This document shows, piece by piece, positions 33,191-46,148 of a stretch of DNA of 64,000 nucleotides (positions are counted from its first letter, which is position 1; each line of letters begins with the position of its first letter). A program made the position numbers and the translations under genes. The stretch is from the NCBI GenBank assembly GCA_951213105.1, contig OX578136.1:73226730-73290729 (forward strand). The letters run 5' to 3'. This DNA comes from Amaurobius ferox (Eukaryota; Arthropoda; Arachnida; Araneae; Amaurobiidae). The notes under the pieces were generated by a model. It ran no database searches and was not told the origin of the DNA. It saw only the letters and a program-made list of their open reading frames with translations.

Positions 33191-36100
33191 TATATATATC
33201 CACGGGTGATCGTGATTGATCACGTGATAGAATCGGAATCAGATATTAGATTTCTCTTCCAAAGGCGGGTGAAAGGGGGAGGGGGAGGAAGATATTTCCA
33301 GGCCGTCCCGACGGCCTCATTCAATGTATGGCCCCCATGTCTGTAGATGGCCCCCCGGTGGGTTTAAAAGCTGAAACTTTGCACGCTTACAATGTCAACC
33401 GCTGGACAAAACCAAGAACCAGTTTTTGATTAAGACGATTATTTTCGGCTCTAAGCATCTCATATGGTTAAACAAAATAAAATTTATTAAAGCAGTTGCA
33501 ACTTAATTTCTTAAGAACCATTACCATAGTAGTTTAAAAATAACATCATATATAGAGAATCTAAAAATTTCAAAGGCCCCGTGATCAAATTGAACTCTGC
33601 CTTATGGAGTTTCTAGATTGTATGTCTCTGGACCCAGTGCCACGGAATCATAATCGAAAAATTTCAGATTTCCCGTCTTAAAACGACGTTAGTTTATATA
33701 TATAAAATTATTTTCGGTGGAGAAAAAGGGAAATGAAACCAATTCATAATTATGTTGAGAAAATTTAATCACAGTGACAATTTGCTTCTACGAGATGGCG
33801 CCACATGACTAATTATTTTAAGATTGCATAATATTAATCAATATGAATTAAGTTCCTACAGAAATCCTGATCAGGCAGGGGCATATACATTGATAGACTA
33901 AACGATCGCTGCAGGCCATAGGCGCCCAAAGGGAAAGATATGGGGGTCGGAAATATACTACCTGGACGTTGAAGGCCATAAAAGTAGGCATCCAGCTAAT
34001 CAATGCAGTACGTCTTTTCCTTCAGTTTTTGCTCTCCCCCCCCCCCCCCCCCTTTTGGAAAAAGTTCTATGGGTGCCCATGCTTCCGGAGGCTGAGAAAA
34101 GTTCCAGAAGCTTTCAGTCTACGAAAATATAAAATATATGAGGTCCCAAATATATTAAATCCACTGCTGCCCTACATATAACAGTGACCAATTTACTGTG
34201 AAGTTAATTTAAAAAATTTTGTGCAATACAGGAGTAATTTTCTTTTCTTTTACAAATAATTTTACTAATTTATATTACAAATATTACTGTCTACCAAACG
34301 ACTTTTTCATATTTTAATTCGGTAACATCTCATTAGATCTTAAACACATTTCATTCGAATTTCTCCATAATTCAAAGGAATATACCGGTCTGTCAAAAGG
34401 ATATCTTCACTGACTTTTTTCAATTCGTAATATGTTAAATTTTGTGGGAATTAGTCATATACAGGATAAAGGAAAACATGCATTTTCATACTTCAGTAAT
34501 AGTGCCATAAAGGCTGAGGGATGAGGGTGCCAATTTGATCCCTCAATTCTTGCTCCTTAAATTTGAATTAACTAGATTGTATACATATTTTTTTAAAGGA
34601 TATTTGAAGAGTGAAAGAAAATAGAGTGGCAGAAACATTCACCATGCTTAAAATAACCCAGCATAAATTAATAATAGCTTTTTAGCAGCGTAACTTAACT
34701 ATATGATTGATGTCATCCCAATCCTTTAACAACCGGTTTCTTCAACCGACTCTTTGAAATATATGTGGTTAATTTCAGATAATTTAATTTGATTATAACC
34801 AACATATTCATTTAAGCCAATTAGTAACCGGTTTCTGGAAATCGGTTGAAACTGACTGTCATCGCTGGAACATGATGTCACCACAAAAAAACAGCTGAGA
34901 CGTGATATAAATAATACGCCTAACCTCTCCTTTCCTGGAATACAAATTAGTGTAAGGACCCTTAAAACTGTCAATCCGCCTCTGGTGAGTACTTTCAAAA
35001 TAATATTTCTTGATGGATTTATAATATGCTTCTGGATTCCAATTTCTGAGCTTTTAGTACGTACTCTACTGCCAAGAATTGATACTTTGGAGTTTGCATG
35101 GTATGCCCCCATTTATAAAATTGAAATCCCATGTCAATGCCATGACATTACTAATAAGATTATAAACCAAAGTCCAGATGATTTTGTTTCGGCATGAGAC
35201 TCTTCATTTTCAAAGTTAAAGAGATCTAAACCGGTTTAACAACTTTGCCGATGGAGTTTTTTCATTTGATGATAGAACACCATGCCACTGTACGCTAAGA
35301 TATATTTAGTATTCTGATATTTGTTTTGTAATAAAAATGGATATTTGCATGTAAAACATATTTTAAATATAATAATTATCATTGATCAAAACAAAAGAAG
35401 TGCTATGGTGCTGCTATCTGTTGACAACATTCTGAACTTTAAACGCGCCGAAGAAAATATTACAGAGAATTACGTTGAATTAAACCTACATGTATTATTA
35501 GAAAGTTAAAATCATTAAAAATACAATGTTTCAAAATAATTTTTCTTAAAATGCATAAAAATATTGTAAATATAATTTACGACTATTTCAACAGTAGCTT
35601 TTATAAAAGCGATTGCTTCAACAATGTCTTCATTATAAAATGTTTTTTTTTTTATTTATGACAAAATGAACAAAAAACATAGAACTTTTATATTTCATAA
35701 AGATTGATTCATTATATATTTTTTTCCCTGTCAACGAATTTTATGATTGCAGCTTTATATTTCATTTAACCTTCTAATTTTTTTAAAATAAAATAAAATA
35801 TATCGTGCCTATAATGCACCAAGGAGTAAATAAACAGATTGATCTGCAACAATCGTGACATTTTGAATATTACAACTTTCCCACGCATTGGAATATCTAG
35901 GTTAAAATGCTAAAATATTGAAATTATAACCACTATACTTCGAAAACTGGGAGCTTGATCCAAAATCCAGTTATGTACAATTGTAAAACCTTCAAAGATC
36001 TACAAATTACCGCTTACTGTTCAAAGTTAGTTTTTGACTCATGGTTTTTGAGATATAAGCATGCAATATGGAAAAACTGAAAAGTTTCAACCTTCTTTAA

Positions 36101-36706
36101 CTTGACAAGACGATTACGCGAATTCTATAAAAGGTTTTCATTATTATTTTTTATTTTTTTTTTAATAAATATAGATTTAGAAACTAAATTTCCTAATACA
36201 TGTTTTCGTCGTTTTCCATCCATATATATATATTTTATTATAGCTTCGTAGACATTTCAAGTGACAGTAAGAAAAATGGAAAGAAACGCCCGCTCGGTCA
36301 AATACTTTTTAAAGTTCTTTCGAAAAAAAAAAAAGTCCAAGATATTAAAGTAATGAAATTATTTTTATATATTTTTATTTATTAGGTTTGCAGATGTCAG
36401 GATCCAAAATGTTTACACTCTTCCTAACGTTCCGATTTCGGCTACAGAAACCCCAAGCATAGATGCCATTCATATCAAACAGTAAATAAGTGATTTGTTG
36501 ATACTGTAACCAAAGATAAATGGGTAGCATTGTTTAGTAGTAATATTAATCCGTTCTCTAAATGTTAGAAATTTTATTTTGCCACTGGGGTGTTTGAAAA
36601 TCTCAAAACATAATGAGGTTGTACTTATAGTATCAGGCTATGAACACACGTTACAGAGATGACGTTACACTGTTCCCTTTCCTCTTGCTGGAAAATAACT
36701 ACAAAA
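33191..36706. other. Intergenic, no gene seen
   Basis: Contains a C run at 34037-34052. The minus-strand frame 34726-35112 (128 codons) covers two copies of AACCGGTTTCT about 100 bp apart and looks like a repeat rather than a gene. The frame on the plus strand at 35321-35509 is AT-driven. No RNA gene or promoter seen. Confidence 0.4.
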
Positions 36707-37490
36707 ATCTGATGTGGGCAGCACATGACTTTCCCTGCAGACGCGAATTCATTCTTACTATATTTCTTTAAGAACTCATTAAATTGAGTTTAATTGTACA
36801 AAATAACCTAAAATTTTCATTTTTAATTCAATTTCTGCTTTTATTTGATAATTGGACATTTTTCCAAAGGCGGCATAACAAAAATGCAAAAAATCTTAAA
36901 TGTCTCGAGAACGGTTAGACCTAGGAGTAATCGAGTTCTTATTTTTTCCATCGTCAAAAATTACGTATAAAACAAGCGCTTAATTTATACATTTGAACAT
37001 ACGTAGTCTTTTTTTTTAGATATTGGCGATTTTTGCCGGCCATTTCGTAAAAAGGGCAGGTTGTTTCGAATCATACCAAAATCTAATCAGCACCAAAGTA
37101 TCCCACAAATGATTTATCTACTAAATTTTGTGAAATTTGGTCAATTAGTATTTCAGCTAGAGTGGATGCATGAGATTTTTGCGGACCATTTCGCAAAAAA
37201 AGGCGGGTTCTTTTCTTCCGAATTGTACCAAAAACTAATCAGCACCAGGGTCACGCCCAAGAGTCTTACCTACCAAATTGTGAAATTCGGTCCATTAGTT
37301 TTAGAGTTAGAGTGGATACATACATTGCACAGACACACAGACAGACACACACACAGACGACACGCTAAAAATGGATTTTTCGTATCCTAGAGGTCCAGAA
37401 ACGTGTAGATCCGTCGAAAACTCGAGTTGCTATTTTCGGTATGATCCCAATACTTTCTCTATACCTTACCATGTATTGCAGGGAAAGTAA
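36707..37490 (+). repeat. R2 repeat, copy 2
   Basis: ACTTTCCCTGCA at 36728-36739 and TGCAGGGAAAGT at 37477-37488, with the same lead-in CAAAAATCTGATGTGGGCAG as copy 1. It has the internal duplicated unit, the CAGACAGACACACACA stretch and TCGAAAACTCGAGTTG near the right end. The frame 37061-37390 is a decayed repeat, not a gene. Confidence 0.8.
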
Positions 37491-37496
37491 AAATTT

Positions 37497-38248
37497 GGGC
37501 GCAGCACATGACTTTCCCTGCAGACTTATATACACGTTCTCTTTATTTTATTTAAATTTAATTCACTTTTAATTCAATTTTCGTTCTCATTTGGTAACTG
37601 AACTTATTTTCAGAGGTAGAGTAGAGAAAATACGAAAAAACTAAGATATCTCGAGAACGGCTAGTCCTAGTGTAATGGAGTTGGTCTTATTCTTTTCTTC
37701 GTTAAAAATTACGTATAAAACAAGCATTTAATGGATATATTTGAGCATACGTAATTTTTTTATTTTAGATTTTGGCGATTTTTGAGGGCCATTTCGGAAA
37801 AAAAGGCAGGTTGTTATTTTCCGAATCGTACCAAAATCTTATCAGCTCTAGATCGTCCTACAAGTAACTTATCTACCAAATTTTGTGAAATTTGGTCAAT
37901 TAGTACTTTAGCTAGAGTGGATACATGAAATTTTTACGGGTCATTTCGCAAAAAAAGGCGGGTTCTGTTTTTACGAATCCTACCAAAAACTAATCAGCAC
38001 CAGGGTCTCACCTAAGTGACTTACTTACCAAATTTTATTAAATTCGGTCCGTTAGTTTTTGAGTTAGAGTGGATACATACATTGCACAGACACACAGACA
38101 GACACACACAGACGTCTCGCTAAAAATAGTTTTTTCGTATTCTAGAGGTCTCGAAACGTGTACATCCGTCGAAAACTCGAGTTGTGATTTTTGACGCGAT
38201 TCCAATACTTTTCCTATGCATTGCCATGTATTGCAGGGAAAGTAAAAA
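37497..38248 (+). repeat. R2 repeat, copy 3, head to tail with copy 2
   Basis: ACTTTCCCTGCA at 37511-37522 and TGCAGGGAAAGT at 38232-38243. Only about 22 bp separate it from the end of copy 2, so the two copies form a tandem pair. Confidence 0.8.
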
Positions 38249-39763
38249 TACTCTATGCCAGAAATTATGGGCGGTCATCTTACTGCAAGAAAACAGTAGC
38301 TGCCTACCTCTAAATTTTCCAGTTTCGAAGGACCATTTATTACTCCTTTAACAGCATCGTTAACTGTCTCTTAAATTACGTTCAGAGAACAGTGTCTGGT
38401 CCCATGGTCTGTCTGGTCATCTCAGATGTTCATCTCTGGAGCCTGCAGTTTCGTATCGAATTCAGTTGACAGGTGAAGCATAGATGTGCTACAGCCTGTT
38501 ACTCAGGAGCAGTCTCCACTGACCCTCGTGGGCGGTGGAGCATGTCATGTCATCAGGGTAACTCAAAGCGACTCACCCATCAAAACCACCCCCTTCTGTG
38601 TTGACACGCATCTGTAACAAAAAGATGGAAGATTGAAGGGAACAGAAGAAACCTGTTGATGTTTAGAAAAAATAAATTAGACTCTGAGCAATTTAAACAG
38701 AGGGATTAGCAACAATGATCTGCAAGGAGACTTAAACAATTGCTTGGTTATTTGTTTAAATTTGTTAAGCCTCCCTCCACCATCTTTGTTGTTCCTCATT
38801 ATAGTTTCTTTTTTTAGAATTGCAGGTGTCAAATCTGACATGTAGTATAATGACATGGATGTCGAATGATTCCAAGCATGAAAATTTTGGTACTCGCTGA
38901 TGATAATCCCCTCTTTCCAGCATGTTGGTTGAATTATAAATGTAAATTCAAAAGTACTGCCCTTTCTCTAAAGCTGTTGTAAACTATTGTATACAGAACC
39001 AATTTTCTATATATCGCGAGTTTATGCAAATGTTAGCTGTATTAATTGTGATAATTTTTTAGCAAATGTCGATTCATTTCGATTTCTTAAATGCCGTAAG
39101 CTTTGTTGAGTACAGCTTTTCAAGCGAGAACATTAAAACATGAAAATATGGCTTGAAAGTTTTTGGGTTGATAGCAGGGTTGGCTTGTTTAAACCTCAAT
39201 GATTTAAACCACGATTTTTCGTATTTTTATTTTGTTTTATTTATTTATATTTGTTATCCCCGTTTTCCAACTCTGGTTGATAGAATTTTTTTTTTCTCCG
39301 AATTGATAGAGTATAACGAAAGCGCCGAAGCATGCTGTGATCTAAATGCACTGGAAACTCAAAAGGGTACAGTTGTTATAATGACCATATACACAACTTT
39401 ATCTCAGAAATAAAAATACCGTCAACTTGACCCTTTTCTTGCAAAATGTCAGACCTTGCATAATAGAAGAAGATGTCTGTGTGTATCTATTATGTGTGTG
39501 CGAGATATATAGTGGGAAATTTAAGCGTCGTACGGAAATGAAATGTGGTATATAGTTACACAGACAGGATACACGCGGCATACGCAGATTCACCTCAACG
39601 ATATATTTTTTTTTATAATTCTAACTGGTTTTTTAGTTAATTTATATTTCAGGACGATTTTCACACAAATATTATCATGGCGTTTCCATCTTAACACCAT
39701 CGTAAATATCGAAAAACGTTCTTTTCAACGATGTTTGAATCAAATCCGTAGAACAATTCATTC
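38249..39763. other. Intergenic, no gene seen
   Basis: Slightly less AT-rich between 38380 and 38640 with no open frame. 39153-39413 has an 86-codon frame starting in AT-rich sequence, with no motif or splice support. Confidence 0.4.
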
Positions 39764-39850
39764 ATATATATATATATATTGCAAATACATCAAAATTTGT
39801 AATTTTTAGGTTTTTTATATAGGTTTATATATATATATATATATATATAA
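39764..39850. repeat. Two short (TA)n arrays
   Basis: (AT)n at 39764-39779 and 39826-39850, separated by 46 bp. The second abuts the 3' end of Penelope-like copy 2. Confidence 0.9.
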
Positions 39851-40516
39851 AATATTAAAATAGTAAATCCAATGGTAGAATGGAAGAAGTTACTCATAAT
39901 ACACTATCTTAAAAAAAAATTATGCCTAGAGAATACAATGAAATAAAATGAATAACAACAATAAAGAGGAAATTATAATACATATTACAGTTCAGAAAGC
40001 TAAAGATAATCAACAAAAGTCAATGGAGAGGAATCGAAAAAAGGAATACCAAAATAATCAAGCATTTAAGCTTGCAATTGGAAGAGCCCTAGGCTTAAGA
40101 ATAGTTCATTTCGAAAAAATTCATTATCAAGTCCTAATATTTTAAACGAAATGAGCACAAAAATGCTTGTCTCTGAAACACAACATATATTTTATCTATA
40201 AACATGTGTTAAAAAGACGACAAGCATAAAGATTGAAAAAATAAAAGGGAAACATAAATACCTTGAAATGCACCCCAACGTGCAACCGTGACAAGCAAAT
40301 AAAGACGAAACCAATGTTACCATACGCTGAAGAGAAAAGAAGTGATTTACCGTTGCCAAAGTGAGTAATAAAAATCGTACTACGCAATAGCAGTAAAATG
40401 TGATATTCTACAGTAAAAGGTGCAAAATAGAAAGATGAATATATATTGTAAAGTAAAAACAAGAGAATGTAGAAGTAAGGCTAAAATAAGATACTAAGGT
40501 GAGAATACTAAGAATT

Positions 40517-42301
40517 TTAGGCTAATCGAAATTTATTAACTATACCATTTACTAAATACGGTGGATATTCGTATAATTTACTGGTAAGTAGGAGGTTATT
40601 TATGTGCAAAGCATGAAATTTTTTATCTGATAATCTATAAATTCTAAAAAGTTGATTAAGTATAATATTTCTAAACAATTGAATCGAGTTGCAGGAATTA
40701 AAAGGTAATATTTTATTAATATTGAAATTGAAAGAATGTTTTTTATCATATAAATTAGTAACTATCCCATTAGTAGGTTCTATAATTAGATTTAAATCCA
40801 AATAATTAATATTTTTACTAATAGTAGTTTCATTAGGTATTAATTCCAAATTATCTGGATAGAAATCTATATCTATGACATAATTATCAGTAAATACTAA
40901 ACAAATCAGATCATCTACATATCTATAAATTTTATAATCTGTAGAAGTAAAGAATTTTCATAATGATATAAGTATAAATTAGCTAACATACTGCTACTAC
41001 AGCCACCTTGTGGAACACCTGAGACTTGTAAGTATAATTTAATACCATGAAAAATATAATTATTGAAAAGAACAAAATGGAGAAGTTTAGGAAAATTGGT
41101 AAGTTTAGGTAGGTGAGATTGATTAGTAATATAGGCATTATATAAAGCTAATATGACATCATAAAGATCAGTGATCCTAATATTATTAAATAGATCTTTA
41201 AAATCAAAAGTTTGAAATCCTATTATTTTACCTAGTGATGTTAATTTATATTTTAATTCTTTACTATTATTGAGAATAATGTAGTTATCACTAGAATCAC
41301 GTAAATTATTATTAAGTACATTTAAATAATTTAGTAATAATTTACTAGCAGTAGTAGAATATGAATTATGACCACTAGTTACCGTTCTAAATTTAATAGG
41401 ATTTTTCTGAAATTTAGGAATAAACACAATAAATGGAAATTTCAAAAATTTATTATTAATATCTAAATCAGTATACATATTGATAATTTTCAATTTGATA
41501 CTATTAACAGAGTACTATTATCAAGTTTAAATAGACTATTATTTTTTAAATAATCTAACAGATATTGTGTATAGAATTTCTTACAGATAATAGCATAATT
41601 ATTAGAGGATTTATCAACATAAGTAATAACAAAAGATTTATGTAAATCATTTAAATAGTGTTTTATATTAGCCATATTATATATAGATCTTGATAAATTG
41701 ATACACCAAATGGCATTTTTAATAGACTTTAAAATGGTAAATTTCCACATATTAAATGCCTCTAAAGGCTCAGCATATTTAGAAGCTAATCCATAAATAT
41801 ATTTATCAAGGTCAAGATTTACTGATTTTAAGACTTTATTAGAATTATTACAAGAAGGTAACCTGAATTTTGTACCAAATGACATTAAGGTTCTTAAAGA
41901 ATTATCTTTAACTATGGCTAAGTCTCCAGTAACTATATGCCCCAAGTGTGGATTTATAAAGTTAACACAATTATCAACTCTACAAATACATTCACCATCC
42001 AAATTAGTTGAGGAATCTTTATCGTCTGATAGAGATTGGGAAATTTCATTGTAATTAAAAATTGTTCTACCAGTAGGCTTGTTGTATTTAAAAGTCTTAG
42101 TAACATTCAAATCCTTAACGGGCAATAAATGATGAAACCGATTAAATAAATTCCTAAAATTGATAGAATTATAAATGGGATGCTTAAAAGATATTACACA
42201 ATAAGAATTAGAAAAATTATTATTATGAAAATGATCAAGTTTTATTTTTAAATATTTTGATCTTGTAATGAGCAAATCATAGAAAATATGATTAAAATGT
42301 T

Positions 42302-42350
<49 letters not shown>

Positions 42351-42380
42351 ATATAGGTGTGTGTGTGTGTATGGACTCAA
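40517..42380 (-). pseudogene. Penelope-like reverse transcriptase, nearly complete, frameshifted
   Basis: Three overlapping frames. The N-terminal part (42380-41490) has a cysteine/histidine motif (GECICRVDNCVNF, then PHLGHIVTGDLAIV) and SLRTLMSFGTKFRLPS. The central part (41493-40915) has FRTVTSGHNSYST, motif A as FQTFDFKDLFNNI and motif B as VSGVPQGGCSSSMLANLYLY. Motif C (YRYVDDLI) lies just after a frameshift near 40920-40950. The third frame carries FYPDNLELIPNE, INYLDLNLII and the end YPPYLVNGIVNKF. Two frameshifts make it inactive. Met at 42380 followed by Thr-His repeats is a product of the CA array, so the true start is unknown. No GIY-YIG motif is visible at either end. Confidence 0.8.
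42308..42372. repeat. (GT)n and (ATGT)n array
   Basis: GT dinucleotides, then five GTAT-type tetranucleotides, then GT again. It marks the 5' limit of Penelope-like copy 2. Confidence 0.9.
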
Positions 42381-42408
42381 TCAATTATTTAATCATCATA
42401 ACATTGTT

Positions 42409-42632
42409 GTTGTTGAGACCCAGACCGTCCGACCTACCAGAAAGGTGTAAGGTAACTGTATGGACGGCCGGGAAGTGCCACCCAATTTAGACCGGAACCC
42501 AGTGGGGGAGGCATCCACAGGGACCGTACCCTCCTTCCCCTACCACCAACCTCTCGGAAGGACTTACGGACCCACATGCTTAACGTGATCGTACTCCGCA
42601 TGAACACGACGGCATTTGTGGTAGCGTGCAAA
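42409..42632 (-). mobile_element. 5'-truncated SINE with shared body, between two RT copies
   Basis: 224 bp flanked by a target duplication CATCATAACATTGTT (42394-42408 and 42633-42647; the inner edge is blurred by the GTT tail). On the minus strand it has GAACACGACGG-side body, GTGGGTCCGTAAGTCC, GATGCCTCCCCC, CCACCCAATTT-complement, the terminal hairpin and a short (AAC)n tail. The 5S or tRNA head is missing, so it was cut at the 5' end on insertion. It sits between head-to-head Penelope-like copies. Confidence 0.85.
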
Positions 42633-43615
42633 CATCATAACATTGTTAAAAAATCCTTTAATTATTAATATTTTATTGTTAATATTTATAATTTCTTTAA
42701 CATTCCTAAAAATAAATTTAAAAAAAACTAAAAGAGCAAGTAAATATAATAAAAAATTGCCCTCATTATCTGAACTAAAAAATGCCATCCTACAGCAGCA
42801 TGCAAATTTCAAAATTACTTTTGATTGGAAACATTGTAAGAACTGGATTTTCATAATTAAAAAACAGCAATTAAATATGGTTTATAACCTTTTTATAACT
42901 ACTGCATTTGATAACATTCATTTTAAACATTTATTCTATTTTCTCATTACCAGAATTAAAATTCATAATGTTTATTTATACGTCACGGACTTAAATGTAA
43001 ATGACGAATCAAAACAATATATTAAAATAAACGTATATTGTACCTTGAATTTCACTAATTCTGTCTTAAATAATCTGAAGATAAATATTTTTTTAAAATC
43101 GGTTTCCAATTACTTTCCAGTCAAACATGTAAATCCTAAAATTGCGTATAAATATGATAAACCGCTAGAACGTTATATTTTCTATTATAATCAAATAGTC
43201 AAATCAATAGATATTAATTGAAATTATGAATTGGATAAAGAGTCATACTGCCACTGTCATTTAGATAAATACAAAGATTACGTAGATAAATACCATGTGT
43301 ATGTTATAACGGAAAATCTAAATATTATTAATTATGATGTACTGAGATCACTGATGTTACTAGGTACTAAGTACAGTATACCTACTAAATTTAAACATAA
43401 ATTAATTTGTAAGGATTTAATTATTGACTTAAATAAATTTATCTATAAAATCTGCTATAAATATCAAATCCCTGTAGAAGTCTTCAAACCCTGGAGTGTC
43501 TTAATAGAGAAATACTTAAATCACTATATATATAACCAGAAAATGAATAAATCATATGAACTTAATTCAATTAAAAAGGATATTAAAGAAATTCAAAATG
43601 ATTTTGTCATTACAT

Positions 43616-43980
43616 CCCTCACAGCAAAGATCGTCACATGTGTGACAGTGACTTTGTAGTCATGTGGCATCTGGGTCAAAATGTGACATCATATTTGTGA
43701 CTTCTATGCGACGTTACGTATTAGTAACTTTGTAACTTCACTGTGACTTTTCCACAATTTAATTAACACGTAACAATGTGACGACATTACAATGGCAATT
43801 ATAATGTGACGTCAGAAACAAGTTAATATGCGACGTCACAAACGACCATAAAAATGACCAAAATGACTTCGCTGTGACCTCAATATGACATTGCCGAGAC
43901 GTACTGCGACGTCCTGTGACGTCCCAATGTCACAGTGTGACGTAAATCTTACGTCACTGTGAAAAAAAATGCTGTTAGGT
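43616..43980. mobile_element. 365-bp MITE-like insertion dense in TGACG motifs
   Basis: It splits the RT codons between FVIT and YVDK, which resume exactly on the other side. The target duplication is only AT (or the site was slightly altered). Imperfect inverted ends: CCCTCACAGCA and, on the other strand, ACCTAACAGCA. The interior is filled with GTGAC/GTCAC and TGACG/CGTCA words, including a perfect TGACGTCA at 43807-43814, CGACGTCA at 43831-43838 and TGACGTAA facing TTACGTCA at 43938-43956. No coding potential. Confidence 0.75.
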
Positions 43981-44569
43981 ATATGTCGATAAGGTTAGTA
44001 ATAACTACTCAATCATATGTAAATATTACTATATAAATACCCTCCAGTCACACTTACTTAATAATCAAATCTATAATTTACATAATACTAACTTTAAAAT
44101 CTTATCCAATAGAATATAAGCAAATCCATCTAAAAAATAGTTGTAATAACATTCCATATATTATTTTAGTACCCAAGTTTCATAAATCCCCTGTTGCTTT
44201 TCGAATTATTACTAGTGGGCATAATTCTTACATTATTAAAGCTGGTAAATTATTATTAAAATTTTTAAATGAAGTATCCTCGTCAGATGAGATCTCATAT
44301 AATTGTCATATTGCGAAAAGCAGTTTTGAATTAGTTAAAAAAATTAAAAATATCTTACTAATATTCATAGTATTTATACTTTTGATTTCAAAGATTTGTT
44401 TAATAATATTGATATAGATGATCTGCATAGAATTATTTTAGGAATATTTGAAAAATATAATATCAATATAAAATATTCAAATTTTCTTTTTAAAAAATTA
44501 CTTAATTTTACTCTAAGAATTATATTCAACATGGTAGTACTTTTTTAAGCAACAGTTTTGTATCCCACA

Positions 44570-44603
44570 AGGTGTGTGTGTGTGTGTGTGTGTGGGGGGG
44601 GGG
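44570..44603. repeat. (GT)n and G run inside RT motif B
   Basis: GGTGTGTGTGTGTGTGTGTG followed by about 10 G replaces the codons between Pro-Gln-Gly and Ala/Ser-Ser-Leu. The flanks in copies 1 and 2 (QGGCSS, RGGCSS) show the array expanded from the Gly-Gly-Cys codons. Confidence 0.8.
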
Positions 44604-45813
44604 GTGCCTCATCATTGTTAGCTAATCTGTATTTATTCTTCTATGAAAAGAACATTAATCCAGGATTGCATAATATGCACATGTTTACATTTTTAGATGA
44701 CATATTATGTGTTTCCCATAGTAATAGCCCTATAGTATTTAACTTTTATCCTAATAATTTACAATTAAATGCAAGCAATAATGACTCTAATGTTGCAAAA
44801 CTTTTAGATTTAAATTTAAATTTACAAAATTGTAATCTGGCTATAAACTTATAAAAGACAAGATTTTAAATTTAATACATCAATTCAAGATTTTCACTCT
44901 TGTATTAGCACATTTTATAGAATTATTGAGTACAGCGACTAATAATGCATGTCCTCCCAAATTCGTTATTAAAATTATCAACTCAGTGTATCAAGTTCCA
45001 CTTGATAACATCCAAGACATACTTTCCCAATTATAGTGGCTAACAACAAAAAAAAAAAAAAAAAAAAAATATTAATTATATAAATAAATAAAAATGAAAA
45101 ATAATAAAATAAACTAAAAATATTAGAAAAATAAAAAAATCGGAAAATAAGATACATTAATATTAATGTTTTGAATTTTATTTTCGATAAAAAATTGTAA
45201 TTTTAGCTAGTTCGATATTACGATTTGAGGCCCTTATAATTGGTATATAGTGGTAATCTCGTTTATCCATTTCTTCTATGAATCACTTGTTTAGTACGAA
45301 TTTTCATCTATGCTTCATGTTCATATTCTGTCTTACTTATATGGGTAATTGTCCTGTCTCCTGATCTGACTCACTGGACGGGTCTGGGAGGGTCGCTGTG
45401 AACGTTCATTCTCACTCCTAGGTTGTATTTCGTCATCTTCATTCCTATACTTCTAGATATTTTTCATACTGTTGAGGTTGATCGCATATACACGTGGTGA
45501 AAGAAGAAGGGTTCCTGCCTCATGGTAAAACAAATTTTCCTAATGTTTCTAATCTTCAATTTTTCATCTTTTGGTGCCTGTAGTCTGAAATTGAGCATTT
45601 ATAATAATGTACTATTGCTCAATCTAAAACAATCATTTGTTCGGGTTAATTAGAATTAAATACTCAGACCTGAAGATGAATTTAATTCTGATTAATCTTC
45701 GAATTTGGACCGGTGCTGTTCTTTTCTACTATCGGCATTATGGCCATGGTTTTGCTTCTATGGTGATGTTAATATTTCACGATTACTTGAATTAATTATT
45801 TTTATTACTACAT

Positions 45814-46148
<335 letters not shown>

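Larger units (their letters stand above)
39851..42380 (-). mobile_element. Penelope-like element copy 2
   Basis: Minus-strand element: RT region at 42380-40517, then about 665 bp of 3' sequence to the (TA)n at 39850. The last part of the 3' region (about 39860-40205) is homologous to the fragments at 45930-46148 and 47636-48008: CCAATGGTAGAATGGAAGAA next to the array and a TTTTATCTATAAACAT phrase at the inner side. On the 5' side it runs into a (GT)n/(ATGT)n array at 42308-42372. Confidence 0.7.
42643..45034 (+). pseudogene. Penelope-like reverse transcriptase copy 3, heavily broken
   Basis: Parallel to copy 2 along its length. YFPVKHVNPKIAYKYDKPLE is followed, in a new frame, by SYCHCHLDKYKDYVDKYH and LRSLMLLGTKYSIP, so the C-x-C motif and downstream block are conserved. 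After the insertion come YVDKVSNNYSIICK, ILVPKFHKSPVAFRIITSGH, motif A as TFDFKDLFNNIDID, motif B broken (PQG, then GASSLLANLYLFFYE), motif C as FTFLDDIL, and FYPNNLQL with LLDLNLNL. The end, CPPKFVIKIINSVYQ, stops near 45034. Multiple frameshifts and stops. No endonuclease domain recognised. Confidence 0.75.

Noticed and set aside
34726..35112. A 128-codon minus-strand gene
   Set aside because: It overlaps a plus-strand frame, covers short repeated AACCGGTTTCT sequence and has no motif, splice signals or recognisable promoter.
43600..43980. CRISPR-like array because of repeated short GTGAC words
   Set aside because: The words have no constant repeat length or spacers, and the context is an animal retroelement; it is a MITE-like insertion.
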